Assembly: GCA_963775295.1 (NCBI GenBank)
Contig: CAVZIK010000006.1
Coordinates: 2,356,001 to 2,420,000, forward strand
From: JAMDEO01 sp963775295
GTDB taxonomy: Bacteria; Actinomycetota; Thermoleophilia; RBG-16-64-13
Length of the DNA: 64,000 nt
Reading direction: 5' to 3'
Shown in pieces: positions 37,863 to 46,255 of the stretch. The first letter of the stretch is position 1; each line of letters starts with the position of its first letter. Below the pieces are notes generated by a model that had not been told where the DNA came from, ran no database searches, and was given only the letters and a program-made list of their open reading frames with translations. Made by a program: the position numbers and the translations under genes.

Positions 37863-38771
37863 GTGTTGGCCAAAGTAGAGTGGGGACTCCGCGGGGTGAT
37901 AATCCCTCTGATCACCCCGTTCAATGCCGATCTGAGTGTGGACTTCCCCGGCCTTGCCCGCTTGGTCGACTACTACATCGAGGAAGTCGGTTGCGATGGC
38001 ATCGTTCCATGCGGAACCACTGGAGAGTCCGCTACCTTGTCCCACAAGGAACACGCCGAAGTGATTAAGGCAGTGGTAGATCGGACCCACGGCCGAGTTC
38101 CAGTCATAGCATCCGCAGGTTCTAACAGTACTCACGAGGCAATCGGTCTTACTCATCTAGCCGAGGGACTGGGGGCCGATGCCACGCTTCAAGTGGGGCC
38201 ATACTACAACAAGCCCACCCAGCAGGGTCTCTACAACCACTTCGCCGCTATTGCGAAAGCGTCCAAGCTTCCCATGATTCTTTACAACATTCCAGGTCGG
38301 ACCAGCCGCAATATTGAACCTGAGACAGTCGTACGGTTGTGGGAGGATGTCCCCGAGGTAGTGGGGATTAAGGACGCGTCGGCGGATCTTCGCCAGGCCA
38401 TGCGCATTTTCAGCGGCACCGATCGCGATACCTTCCAGGTCTACTCCGGCGAGGACATCATGACATTGAGCTTGCTCTGCCACGGGGCCGCTGGTGCTAT
38501 CGCCGCGGTCGCTCACGTGGTGGGCAAAGAAGTGAAGGCCATGTGTGAAGCTGTTTGGGGCGAACGACTGCACGACGCCCGGGAGATTCACTACAAGATC
38601 ATGGATGTGGTCGATGCGCTCTTCATAGAGCCCAACCCTACGCCGGTTAAGAAAGCTGTGGAGTGGTTGGGACTGCCGGCGGGACCGCTACGTCCGCCTC
38701 TGGAGGACCTCACACCTGCCGGACAGGATGTCTTGCGCGGGGCGCTCATGACTGGGGGTTGGCTTTCCTAG
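37863..38771 (+). CDS. dapA: 4-hydroxy-tetrahydrodipicolinate synthase
   Basis: 302 residues, (beta/alpha)8 Schiff-base aldolase that condenses pyruvate and aspartate semialdehyde in the lysine/diaminopimelate pathway. GVIIPLITPFNADLSVD start, CGTTGESATLSHKEH (substrate Thr-Thr), Tyr in MILYNIPGRTSRNI and Lys in VVGIKDASAD. GTG at 37863 is taken because GGGAGGAG lies 6 nt upstream; the next TTG (37866) is equally compatible. Stands alone, without dapB or dapD neighbours. Confidence 0.94.
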   Translation: MLAKVEWGLRGVIIPLITPFNADLSVDFPGLARLVDYYIEEVGCDGIVPCGTTGESATLSHKEHAEVIKAVVDRTHGRVPVIASAGSNSTHEAIGLTHLAEGLGADATLQVGPYYNKPTQQGLYNHFAAIAKASKLPMILYNIPGRTSRNIEPETVVRLWEDVPEVVGIKDASADLRQAMRIFSGTDRDTFQVYSGEDIMTLSLLCHGAAGAIAAVAHVVGKEVKAMCEAVWGERLHDAREIHYKIMDVVDALFIEPNPTPVKKAVEWLGLPAGPLRPPLEDLTPAGQDVLRGALMTGGWLS

Positions 38772-38935
38772 AGTCCAACCCGGGGACTGTTCGACGGTTC
38801 TGCGTCCAACCAAAGTCCTGTTTTATGGGACTCTTCTTGCTCGTATTCTGTCCTCAATGAAGGACTTGCTTCAAGTACCCGAGGTTTCGGCCGATAAAGG
38901 GAGAGAACGGATCTGTGCGCGAAGGGTTGAAATAA

Positions 38936-39688
38936 TTGGAGTACTACCTGGCAGTGGTGTCTTTAGCACTCGGCTTGGTCGTCGGGAGCTTCCTGAATGT
39001 GGTCATCTATAGATTGCCGCGAAAGGAGTCCCTCGTTCGGCCGGCCTCGCACTGCCCGTCGTGTGGGAACCCTGTCCGCTGGCACGACAACGTGCCCGTC
39101 CTCGGCTGGGTGTTTTTGCGGGGCAAATGCAGGGATTGTGGGCAGCGCATCTCCATTCGCTATCCCCTGGTGGAAGCCATCACGGGTATTGCCTTCCTTC
39201 TCTGCTTTCTCCAGTTCGGCGTGAACTGGCCACTTCTCATAGCCTGGGCGTTCGTCGCCGCGGTGGTGGCGGTTGCCTTCATCGACTATGACCACACGAT
39301 CATACCCGACAAGATCGTTTTGCCGGGATTGCTGTTGGGCCTGATGGCCTCCATCGCCCTCAACCCGCAGGATTGGTGGAAATACCTCGCCGCGAGCGCC
39401 GGCGCCGCAACCTTTCTCTTTGCACTGGGTATGATCTGGGCAAACGGGATGGGGTTCGGTGACGTCAAGATGGCGGCCTTCATGGGGGCGGTACTGGGCT
39501 CGGGCGTTATCGTCGCCCTCTTCGCTGCCTTCTTCATCGGCGCAGTCGTCGGTATCATCCTAATGGCCACTCATAAGCGCACGAGAAAAGATGCCATCCC
39601 TTTCGGACCGTATCTCGCCGTCGGCGCCATCGTGTCAATATTTGTGGGTCAGGCGCTCCTCCATTCCTACCTCGGCATCTACGTCTAA
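38936..39688 (+). CDS. pilD: Type IV prepilin peptidase / N-methyltransferase
   Basis: 250 residues, integral membrane aspartic protease. Starts LALGLVVGSFLNVVIYRLPR (the family's signature), has the zinc tetracysteine CPSCGNP...CRDCGQR, and the two catalytic Asp in FIDYDHTIIPD and GFGDVKMA. About seven to eight membrane segments. TTG start at 38936, fixed by an in-frame stop just upstream; the ribosome-binding site is weak. It would process the pilins of the pilMNO system that follows 180 nt later. Confidence 0.93.
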   Translation: MEYYLAVVSLALGLVVGSFLNVVIYRLPRKESLVRPASHCPSCGNPVRWHDNVPVLGWVFLRGKCRDCGQRISIRYPLVEAITGIAFLLCFLQFGVNWPLLIAWAFVAAVVAVAFIDYDHTIIPDKIVLPGLLLGLMASIALNPQDWWKYLAASAGAATFLFALGMIWANGMGFGDVKMAAFMGAVLGSGVIVALFAAFFIGAVVGIILMATHKRTRKDAIPFGPYLAVGAIVSIFVGQALLHSYLGIYV

Positions 39689-39868
39689 ACGCCGATGCGA
39701 ACGGAGCGTGCAATAGTTAGGCTTTTTCAGTGCAAACCTACACTGTGCGTTAAGGACGGGCAACAGACACAAATTCCGGCGATTAGTCACTAGCGTGGGC
39801 GTGGTACAGTTTGACAGCAGGATGGATACACGCGACCACGTACTAGTGAGAGTGGTCAAGGGGACGAC

Positions 39869-40978
39869 ATGGCTTTAGGTCTTTTTCAGAAGGGACAGTA
39901 TGCCCTCGACATCGGGGGCTCAAGCGTCGTCGTCGTCGGCCTGGCTGGTAGGGCCGGCAACCTGAAGCTGCATACGTGCTTCGAATGGCCGCTTGCTCCG
40001 GGACTGGTCGTGGACGGCGAAATCTCCGACACCGATCTGTTCGGTCGTGAACTCAAGGCCATGGTTAGCCAGCGAAAACTTCGCGGGCGGGCCGTCCACC
40101 TGGCAGTCAGCAACCAGAAGGTCATCGTCCGGAACATCGACATGCCCGACATGACGGAGGACGAACTGGCTGGGGCCATACAGTTCCAAGCCCAGGAGTA
40201 CATCCCTATCCCAGTGGAAGAAGTAGTCCTTGATTCGCAGGTCACGGGCAAACGAGTAGGCTCCGATGGCAGCACCCGGCAAGAAGTTCTTTTGGTTGCT
40301 GCACAGAGAACAATGATCACAAGTCTTCTGGCCGCTGTCCGACAGGCCGGCCTGAAAGTCGCCGGCATTGATGTGTCCAGTCTTGCGCTCGTCCGGGCTC
40401 TTCTGCCCGAGGCCTCGTTCTTCTCCGAAGCCGGCGAAGTGGGTGCCTGTCGAGGCATAGCCGACATTTCTTCGTCCGTTTCCACCCTGGTGGTAGCCGT
40501 CGACGGAGTGATGAAGTTTACCCGTATCGTCAATTTCTCCAGCGACCGGTTCGCACGTTCCTTGACGCAGGCCAAGGATATTCCCTTCGAAGATGCGCAG
40601 CTTATGGTCCAACGCATCGGTCTCCCGGGACCGCTTCCGCCTGACGAGGAGTACTATCCGGACGATATCGTCAAAGAGACCCAGACTGCCTTGGGAAAGG
40701 TGGCGGCAGAACTGGCGGAAGAGATACGACGATCGTTCGACTACTATCAGGGGCAAGAGCACGCGAATCCCGTCACAGAGTTGGTGCTGAGCGGCAGAGG
40801 CGCTTTGCTCCGTAACCTGGATGCCCATCTTTCAGGCACGCTGTCGCTGCCCGTGGTCATCGGCAATCCGTTGATACACGTTGCTCAGAATCTTTCCGGG
40901 CAACCGGACGCCGACCTTGCAGCCATGGCTCCATGTTTATCGGTCGCCATAGGCTTGGCCCTTCCAGGGGACAACTGA
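39869..40978 (+). CDS. pilM: Type IV pilus assembly protein PilM
   Basis: 369 residues, actin/FtsA-like cytoplasmic ATPase-fold protein. YALDIGGSSVVVVGLAGRAG (phosphate 1 loop), MPDMTEDELAGAIQFQAQEYIPIPVEEVVLD (a PilM/HofM hallmark), GIADISSSVSTLVV (second phosphate loop) and ELVLSGRGALLRNLDAHLS (adenosine motif). It binds the N-terminus of PilN. First gene of pilM-N-O-lipoprotein, with 1-nt and overlapping junctions. Confidence 0.93.
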   Translation: MALGLFQKGQYALDIGGSSVVVVGLAGRAGNLKLHTCFEWPLAPGLVVDGEISDTDLFGRELKAMVSQRKLRGRAVHLAVSNQKVIVRNIDMPDMTEDELAGAIQFQAQEYIPIPVEEVVLDSQVTGKRVGSDGSTRQEVLLVAAQRTMITSLLAAVRQAGLKVAGIDVSSLALVRALLPEASFFSEAGEVGACRGIADISSSVSTLVVAVDGVMKFTRIVNFSSDRFARSLTQAKDIPFEDAQLMVQRIGLPGPLPPDEEYYPDDIVKETQTALGKVAAELAEEIRRSFDYYQGQEHANPVTELVLSGRGALLRNLDAHLSGTLSLPVVIGNPLIHVAQNLSGQPDADLAAMAPCLSVAIGLALPGDN

Positions 40979-40979
40979 T

Positions 40980-41642
40980 ATGGGCCGCCGCATCAATCTC
41001 GTTCCGCAGTCAGAGCGCAACCGCACAACCACGGATTTTGGCACGTTGGCCCTACTAGCAGTGTTCGTGCTCGTCATCTTCGGAATCGGATTGGGCTACT
41101 ACGTCCTTAACGGCCGTCTAGATACCAAGCAGCAGGAACTGGCGGACGTTCAGCAGCAGGTCTCCCAGTTGCAGAGCCAGGTGGCGGCTCTCGATCAGTT
41201 TGCGCAACTGAGCGCTCAGCGCCAGAAAGCCGAAACGACCATCCAGCAGATTTATGCGGGACGCACGCTTGTGGCCAACGTGCTCGATGACCTCAGCCTT
41301 GTGGTCCCGCAGGATTCATGGTTCGAAAGTCTAGCTCTGCAAACGACCGACCCGGCCACGAAGCCCGCAACCGCGGGCGGAGCGGTTTCTTCCGATCAAG
41401 GCCAGAACACGCTGGCCATCGAAGGCAACACTTACAGCTTCGAAGGGGTGGCCCAAGTAATGGTCCGTCTCAAGCTGATTCCGTCGCTGAGCGACGTGAC
41501 ACTCGTCTCGGCCGGCACGGCCAGAGGTACCGTCGATCCGGCAAAGGACGTCAAGGGCTTTAGCATCGGGGCGCTGGTTGTCAACCAGCAGTTACCGGAT
41601 ACCCCTCTTCCGGTCAGCCAGGCGGAGGTAGTTGCGCCATGA
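40980..41642 (+). CDS. pilN: Type IV pilus assembly protein PilN
   Basis: 220 residues. The N-terminus MGRRINLVPQSERNR is the conserved cytoplasmic PilM-binding 'INLLP' motif, followed by one membrane helix (about 20-42), a Gln-rich coiled coil (about 50-90, KQQELADVQQQVSQLQSQ) and an outward-facing ferredoxin-like domain (LDDLSLVVPQDSWFESL...TYSFEGVAQVMVRL). Starts one base after the pilM stop. Confidence 0.9.
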   Translation: MGRRINLVPQSERNRTTTDFGTLALLAVFVLVIFGIGLGYYVLNGRLDTKQQELADVQQQVSQLQSQVAALDQFAQLSAQRQKAETTIQQIYAGRTLVANVLDDLSLVVPQDSWFESLALQTTDPATKPATAGGAVSSDQGQNTLAIEGNTYSFEGVAQVMVRLKLIPSLSDVTLVSAGTARGTVDPAKDVKGFSIGALVVNQQLPDTPLPVSQAEVVAP

Positions 41643-42271
41643 GTCGTACTGTCCGTTTGGCCCTCATTGGAGTGGCGCTCGTCGCAGTCATCGCGCTCGC
41701 ATGGTTTTTCCTTTTGAACCCCATTCGGGCGGACATCGCTACCACTACGGTGCAGATCGACGACGCGCGAGGCACGTTGGCTTCGGCGCAGGCAAAACTT
41801 GGGCAGGCTGAGGTCACCCGGGCTGAGGGCAAACAGAACCAAGCCAGACTCATAGAGTTGTCGAAGATGGTTCCGCCCCAGCCGGAGATCGAGAGTCTTC
41901 TCATCCAGATCCAGGATCTTGCCTCGCAAGCGGGGATAGATTTTATGTCGATCACCCCTGGGTCAGCGGTCGATGCCGCCGGTTTTCAAATGATTCCGTT
42001 GGCGGTTGAATTCTCGGGAACGTTCTTCGACTTGAGCGATTTCATCTACAGAGCCGAACAGATGGTTGCTGGGCCAGGGAGGCTTCTCGCGGTCAAACAG
42101 CTCAGTATTCAACTCGTGGGGACGAGCGGCGCAACCTCGGTGAGCCCCGAACTCAACGTGACCATGAATCTCTATGCTTTTGACACGGCGCTCTCAGCCA
42201 AGGCGACCGCGACAACGCCGACTACTACACCAACGGACACAACGTCCACGACCGTCCCGAATGCCTCCTAG
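41639..42271 (+). CDS. pilO: Type IV pilus assembly protein PilO
   Basis: 210 residues. One membrane helix (about 7-25), coiled coil (about 35-75), then a ferredoxin-like domain with PPQPEIESLLIQIQDLASQAGIDFMSITPG and IPLAVEFSGTFFDLSDFIYRAEQM, the PilO signature. A Thr-rich tail ends the protein. Overlaps pilN by 4 nt (ATGA) and forms the alignment complex with it. Confidence 0.9.
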   Translation: MSRTVRLALIGVALVAVIALAWFFLLNPIRADIATTTVQIDDARGTLASAQAKLGQAEVTRAEGKQNQARLIELSKMVPPQPEIESLLIQIQDLASQAGIDFMSITPGSAVDAAGFQMIPLAVEFSGTFFDLSDFIYRAEQMVAGPGRLLAVKQLSIQLVGTSGATSVSPELNVTMNLYAFDTALSAKATATTPTTTPTDTTSTTVPNAS

Positions 42272-42280
42272 GAGGTCGTT

Positions 42281-42910
42281 GTGAAACGGAAGCGCTATCT
42301 CTCCGGTTTGGTTCTCGCTCTCCTGGTCCTTGGGCTGGTGGCCCTCCTCGCGGCCTGCGCCAGCGGCGGGAGCGACGTCACGCGGACGACCTTCTCGGTG
42401 GTCACGTCTGGGTCCGCGATCTCATCGACCTCATCCTCGGTGGACGAAACCTCCACTGACATCGACTCCGACGCAGCCGCCCTTTCGACATTCCAGAGCA
42501 AAGACCCCTTCATCCAGCAGGCTCAGCCGGTTACGACGACGCCGACAACGCCGACGACAATAACTACCGGTACCACGAGTTCCACGATCTATACGACCAC
42601 GTCCTATTACTACAACACGACGTCCACCTACTACTACACGACGACGACTACCGCCCACGCGACCACCACAACCACGATCGCTCATCTTCATACACTGAAG
42701 ATCCTTTCGATCTCCACGGTGAGCGGCGCTGCGGTGGTGTCGTTCAAGGTGGACAGCACCAACTTCACCAACAAACACGTCGGGGACGTTGTTTCCACAA
42801 CCTGGGGCCAGATCGAGGTTGTTCAGATCAGCACATCGAGTAAGGTGGTTACGCTTCTGCACGGAAGTGAGACACTGATCCTCGGCGTGGGCCAGTCGAC
42901 GTTCGAATAG
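42281..42910 (+). CDS. Pilus-cluster lipoprotein, PilP-like position, Thr/Tyr-rich linker
   Basis: 209 residues. Lipoprotein signal MKRKRYLSGLVLALLVLGLVALLAAC (Cys about 26). A Ser/Thr region leads to FQSKDPFIQQ, which resembles the 'RDPF' that opens PilP/GspC-like HR domains. Residues about 85-130 are an extraordinary Thr/Tyr tract (TTTSYYYNTTSTYYYTTTTT). A small beta domain follows (LHTLKILSISTVSGAAVVSFKVDSTNF...TLILGVGQSTFE). GTG start after AGGAGG. Its place after pilO is that of pilP, but sequence similarity is confined to the DPF motif. No PilQ secretin follows, as expected without an outer membrane. Confidence 0.7.
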   Translation: MKRKRYLSGLVLALLVLGLVALLAACASGGSDVTRTTFSVVTSGSAISSTSSSVDETSTDIDSDAAALSTFQSKDPFIQQAQPVTTTPTTPTTITTGTTSSTIYTTTSYYYNTTSTYYYTTTTTAHATTTTTIAHLHTLKILSISTVSGAAVVSFKVDSTNFTNKHVGDVVSTTWGQIEVVQISTSSKVVTLLHGSETLILGVGQSTFE

Positions 42911-42997
42911 ATTGCGCCGCGGACTTGGTCTGTCGCGTCCTCCGGTGGGCGCGGAGTTGATCCTGTTTTCGGCCATCGTCTTCTCGGGAGTGTGAGG

Positions 42998-44203
42998 ATG
43001 GGCCATGTTCGTCTGACTACAGCGGGGGAGTCGCACGGTCCCGCCGAGGTCTGCATCCTTGACGGTATCCCGGCGGGTCTCGCTATTTCCACAGATCAGA
43101 TAGACATCGACCTCAACCGCAGGCAGCAAGGTTACGGGCGAGGCGGACGCATGGCCATCGAGACCGATCGAGCTACCCTTCTGGCCGGGGTCAGGCTCGG
43201 TCGGACCATGGGGACTCCAATATGCGTGCTCGTCGAAAACAAGGACCATGCAAACTGGTTGCGCCAGATGTCTCCTAGCGACCACGGCGAGGATCCTGGG
43301 CGAGTGATAACGGTGCCGCGTCCCGGGCATGCGGATCTCGCGGGCATTGCGAAGTACGGCTTCGACGACGTGCGCGACGTTCTGGAGCGCGCTAGCGCTC
43401 GAGAGACGGTTGGAAGAGTCTCAGCGGGGGCCATTTGCAAAGCCCTGCTCTCACAGGTTGGCATAACCATCCGGGCCCGGGTAGTCGAACTGGGCTTGGT
43501 CCGCGCTTGCGCTCGCGACTACTCCCGCCCGGAAAGCGTGGACTGGGCGGCTGTCGACCTCTCTCCGGTGGGATCTGACGACGCCAACGCGACTGTAGCC
43601 ATGTGCGCCGCAATCGACAGGGCGCGCGAAGCGGGCGAATCCCTTGGGGGGGTTTTCGAGGTCTGGTGCTGGGGAGCTTGTCCCGGCATTGGAGGCTATG
43701 CGAGTCACGGCGATCGGCTCGACGGACGACTCATGGGGGCTCTAGGAAGCATCCCGGCCGTAAAAGGAGTTGAGATCGGCGACGCATTTGTCAACGCGGG
43801 GAGGTTTGGCTCGCTCGTTCATGACCCAACCCACGTGGTGTGGTCGGACGGTGGAGCGTACGTCGGGCGGGCCAGTAATCGCGGCGGGGGGCTCGAGGGC
43901 GGTATGACAAACGGCATGCCGATCGTTCTCCGCGCCGCCATGAAGCCAATACCTACCCTGACCACGCCGTTGCAGTCGGTCGACGTCGCCAGCATGACCG
44001 ATACCAAGGCCCACGTGGAACGAAGCGACGTGTCGGCTGTTCCGGCTGCCAGAGTGGTCGGAGAGGCCATGGCTGCCCTGATTCTCGCCGATGCCTATTT
44101 GAATAAATTCGGTGGCGACAGTCTCCAGCAATTCAAGTCGTCGGTGCTGCGCTATGAGGAAGAATTGGAGGCACGGGGACTTTGGCACCGCACCTCTTCT
44201 TGA
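42998..44203 (+). CDS. aroC: Chorismate synthase
   Basis: 401 residues; turns EPSP into chorismate with reduced FMN. HVRLTTAGESHGPAEVCILDG start, RQQGYGRGGRM, RPGHADLAGIAKYGFDD-type motif (PRPGHADLAGIAKYG), and near the end MKPIPTL...VERSDVSAVPAA. ATG at 42998 has GGGAG at a 7-nt distance; a GTG at 42992 is possible. First gene of the shikimate block; its end overlaps aroK by 22 nt. Confidence 0.96.
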   Translation: MGHVRLTTAGESHGPAEVCILDGIPAGLAISTDQIDIDLNRRQQGYGRGGRMAIETDRATLLAGVRLGRTMGTPICVLVENKDHANWLRQMSPSDHGEDPGRVITVPRPGHADLAGIAKYGFDDVRDVLERASARETVGRVSAGAICKALLSQVGITIRARVVELGLVRACARDYSRPESVDWAAVDLSPVGSDDANATVAMCAAIDRAREAGESLGGVFEVWCWGACPGIGGYASHGDRLDGRLMGALGSIPAVKGVEIGDAFVNAGRFGSLVHDPTHVVWSDGGAYVGRASNRGGGLEGGMTNGMPIVLRAAMKPIPTLTTPLQSVDVASMTDTKAHVERSDVSAVPAARVVGEAMAALILADAYLNKFGGDSLQQFKSSVLRYEEELEARGLWHRTSS

Positions 44204-44709
44204 CGGGCTATATGGGCAGCGGCAAGAGCACTGTGGGGCGGAAAGTCGCCCGACTCTTGGATTGGGAGTTTGCAGATCTTGATGCGATAGTCGAGGCTGA
44301 GGCCGGGCGGGACATCCCCTCGATCTTCCTCAGTGAGGGAGAAGCCGGCTTTCGCAGCCGCGAGTGTGCCGCCATACAGAAGGTCCTCGACCGGGCGCCG
44401 CCTAACGATGGTCTTGTCGTGGCCCTGGGCGGAGGAACATTGACCTATCCGCCTTCCGCCCGGTTGATAGACGGGCAAGGAACCGTGGTCTACCTCGACG
44501 TAGATGCGGCGACGGCCTGGGCACGCGTGTGCGGCTCCGACCGCCCGCTTGCCGGAGATTGGGGGGATTTCGAGCGGCGTATGACAGCGCGCCGTGCCCA
44601 CTACGAAGGAGCAGCCTCTCTCGTCCTTTTCGCGGGGAAGGAGGGCGTGGACGCCCTTGCCCAACGCGTCGCGGACTTCGTGAGGCGGGACGAAGAGGGC
44701 CGATCATGA
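44182..44709 (+). CDS. aroK: Shikimate kinase
   Basis: 175 residues. P-loop GYMGSGKST at about 9-17, FADLDAIVEAEAGRDIPSIF (shikimate-binding Asp), EAGFRSRECAAI and VVALGGGTL. TTG at 44182 inside the aroC end is the only start before the P-loop. The lid Arg region (DRPLAGDWGDFERRMTARRAHY) is present. Confidence 0.94.
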   Translation: MAPHLFLTGYMGSGKSTVGRKVARLLDWEFADLDAIVEAEAGRDIPSIFLSEGEAGFRSRECAAIQKVLDRAPPNDGLVVALGGGTLTYPPSARLIDGQGTVVYLDVDAATAWARVCGSDRPLAGDWGDFERRMTARRAHYEGAASLVLFAGKEGVDALAQRVADFVRRDEEGRS

Positions 44710-45797
44710 CTTGGACTCGCAACCTCACCGGCACGAGATGCCCATCGGTGGTCGTAGGCGGCCCGGCCGCTCTCGAGACGCTGTCTTCCCGGGCGATGGC
44801 CGCAGCCGACGCGGGGTCCCGTCTGTTCGTTTTGACCGACGACAACGTCATGGCACTCTGGGGGCTCCCGATCTTGCGGATGATGGGCGCAGCCGCGCAT
44901 GTTGAGGACATTCTTGTCGTCCTACCAGGCGAGACGAGCAAGAGCGTTGCCACATTGTCGTCGTGCTGGGACTGGTTGGCCGAGCGGGGAGCCCGCAGGG
45001 ACGACACCGTTATCGCCCTTGGAGGCGGGGTGGTAGGCGACCTAGCCGGTTTCGCTGCGGCGACGTACCTCCGCGGTATGGCTCTGTGGCAGGTTCCGAC
45101 CACCTTACTGGCTCAAGTAGATTCGAGCGTGGGTGGAAAGACGGGAGTAAACCTCGGGGCCGGCAAGAACCTCGTCGGCTCGTTCTATCAGCCCGAACTG
45201 GTAATTGCCGATCCTGCGACTCTTGTCACCCTACCGCGGGACGATTATCTGGGAGGATTGGGTGAAGTGGTAAAGTACGGCCTTCTGCAGGGGGAGGATT
45301 TCTTCTCCGTGCTGGAAGCCAATGTCGGCCCGATGACAGAACGGGACCAGGCGATGCTTGGGAACCTTGTCCAGCGCTGTGTGGAGTACAAGGCCGATGT
45401 CGTCGAGGAGGACGAGTTGGATCAGGACCGGCGCGCGGTTCTCAATCTGGGTCATACGGCAGCCCACGCATTGGAACGCACGTTGGGATATGGCGCCATC
45501 AGTCACGGCCGGGCCGTGGCCCTTGGCCTGCTCGTGGCCACGGCGTTGAGCGAGCGCTTGCTGGGTCTGGACCCTCAAGTGCGTGTGCGCACCCGTCGTC
45601 TAATGGAAGGACTCGGTCTTCCGGTTAAGATCGCGCTTCCTCCCGTGGAGACTCTGCTCGTCGCAGCCTCGAGAGACAAGAAGGTCACTGCGAGCACCAG
45701 CGGATTCGTAGGTCTTGCCGCGATCGGCGCGCCCGTTTGGCGGGTCGACGTTCCTGCGTCTCACTTCGTAGAAGCCCTGGAGGTGATCAGAGGTTGA
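44706..45797 (+). CDS. aroB: 3-dehydroquinate synthase
   Basis: 363 residues, NAD- and metal-dependent. VIALGGGVVGDLAGFAAATYLRG, VPTTLLAQVDSSVGGKTGVN, and the metal ligands in LNLGHTAAHALER and ISHGRAVALG. ATG at 44706 overlaps the aroK stop (ATGA); the longer upstream frame lies within aroK. Confidence 0.96.
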   Translation: MTWTRNLTGTRCPSVVVGGPAALETLSSRAMAAADAGSRLFVLTDDNVMALWGLPILRMMGAAAHVEDILVVLPGETSKSVATLSSCWDWLAERGARRDDTVIALGGGVVGDLAGFAAATYLRGMALWQVPTTLLAQVDSSVGGKTGVNLGAGKNLVGSFYQPELVIADPATLVTLPRDDYLGGLGEVVKYGLLQGEDFFSVLEANVGPMTERDQAMLGNLVQRCVEYKADVVEEDELDQDRRAVLNLGHTAAHALERTLGYGAISHGRAVALGLLVATALSERLLGLDPQVRVRTRRLMEGLGLPVKIALPPVETLLVAASRDKKVTASTSGFVGLAAIGAPVWRVDVPASHFVEALEVIRG

Positions 45798-46255
45798 GCC
45801 AGAATCCCGTACTCGTAGTTCTACACGGAGCGAATCTCAACCTGCTCGGCGAACGTCCGGCCGCGCACTACGGAACTCTGACCCTCGGCCAACTCGAGGA
45901 TGCAATAAAGGCGGAGGCAGCCGAGCGCGGCTGGGATTGCTTGTGCTATCAGACCAACCACGAGGGACGCTTCATAGAGTATCTGCACGAGTTTCGGCAC
46001 GCGGACGCCCTGCTGGTCAACCCCGGGGCGTGGACGCACTATAGCTACGCCATCCGCGACGCCATCGAAATCGTCAGTGCGCCCATCGCAGAAGTACATC
46101 TATCCGACATCGCTACCCGAGAAGACTGGCGCCAACATTCGGTGATCTCCGAGGTCGTTACTTTTACGATAACCGGGCAGGGACCCCAGGGCTATCTGGA
46201 GGCCGTGCGTCTGCTGGTGGAGACCGCTCCGCTCGAACGAGAGACCCTGGAATGA
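45794..46255 (+). CDS. aroQ: Type II 3-dehydroquinate dehydratase
   Basis: 153 residues, dodecameric class. VLVVLHGANLNLLGERPAAHYG (with catalytic Tyr), YQTNHEGRFIEYLHEF, NPGAWTHYSYAIRDAI and AEVHLSDI carry the usual active-site residues. TTG at 45794 overlaps the aroB stop (TTGA); starting earlier would run inside aroB. Confidence 0.94.
   Translation: MSQNPVLVVLHGANLNLLGERPAAHYGTLTLGQLEDAIKAEAAERGWDCLCYQTNHEGRFIEYLHEFRHADALLVNPGAWTHYSYAIRDAIEIVSAPIAEVHLSDIATREDWRQHSVISEVVTFTITGQGPQGYLEAVRLLVETAPLERETLE

Noticed and set aside
38772..38935. c-di-GMP riboswitch before the pilus genes
   Set aside because: Neither this gap nor 39689-39868 shows the conserved GEMM core; only weak small hairpins are present.
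39811..39816. TTGACA upstream of pilM, first taken as a -35 box
   Set aside because: No -10-like hexamer at 15-19 nt; nearest candidates are at 9 or 24 nt.
42530..42680. Apparent microsatellite of ACG/ACC/TAC triplets
   Set aside because: It is in frame throughout and encodes the Thr/Tyr linker of the pilus lipoprotein; it is low-complexity coding sequence, not a stand-alone repeat array.
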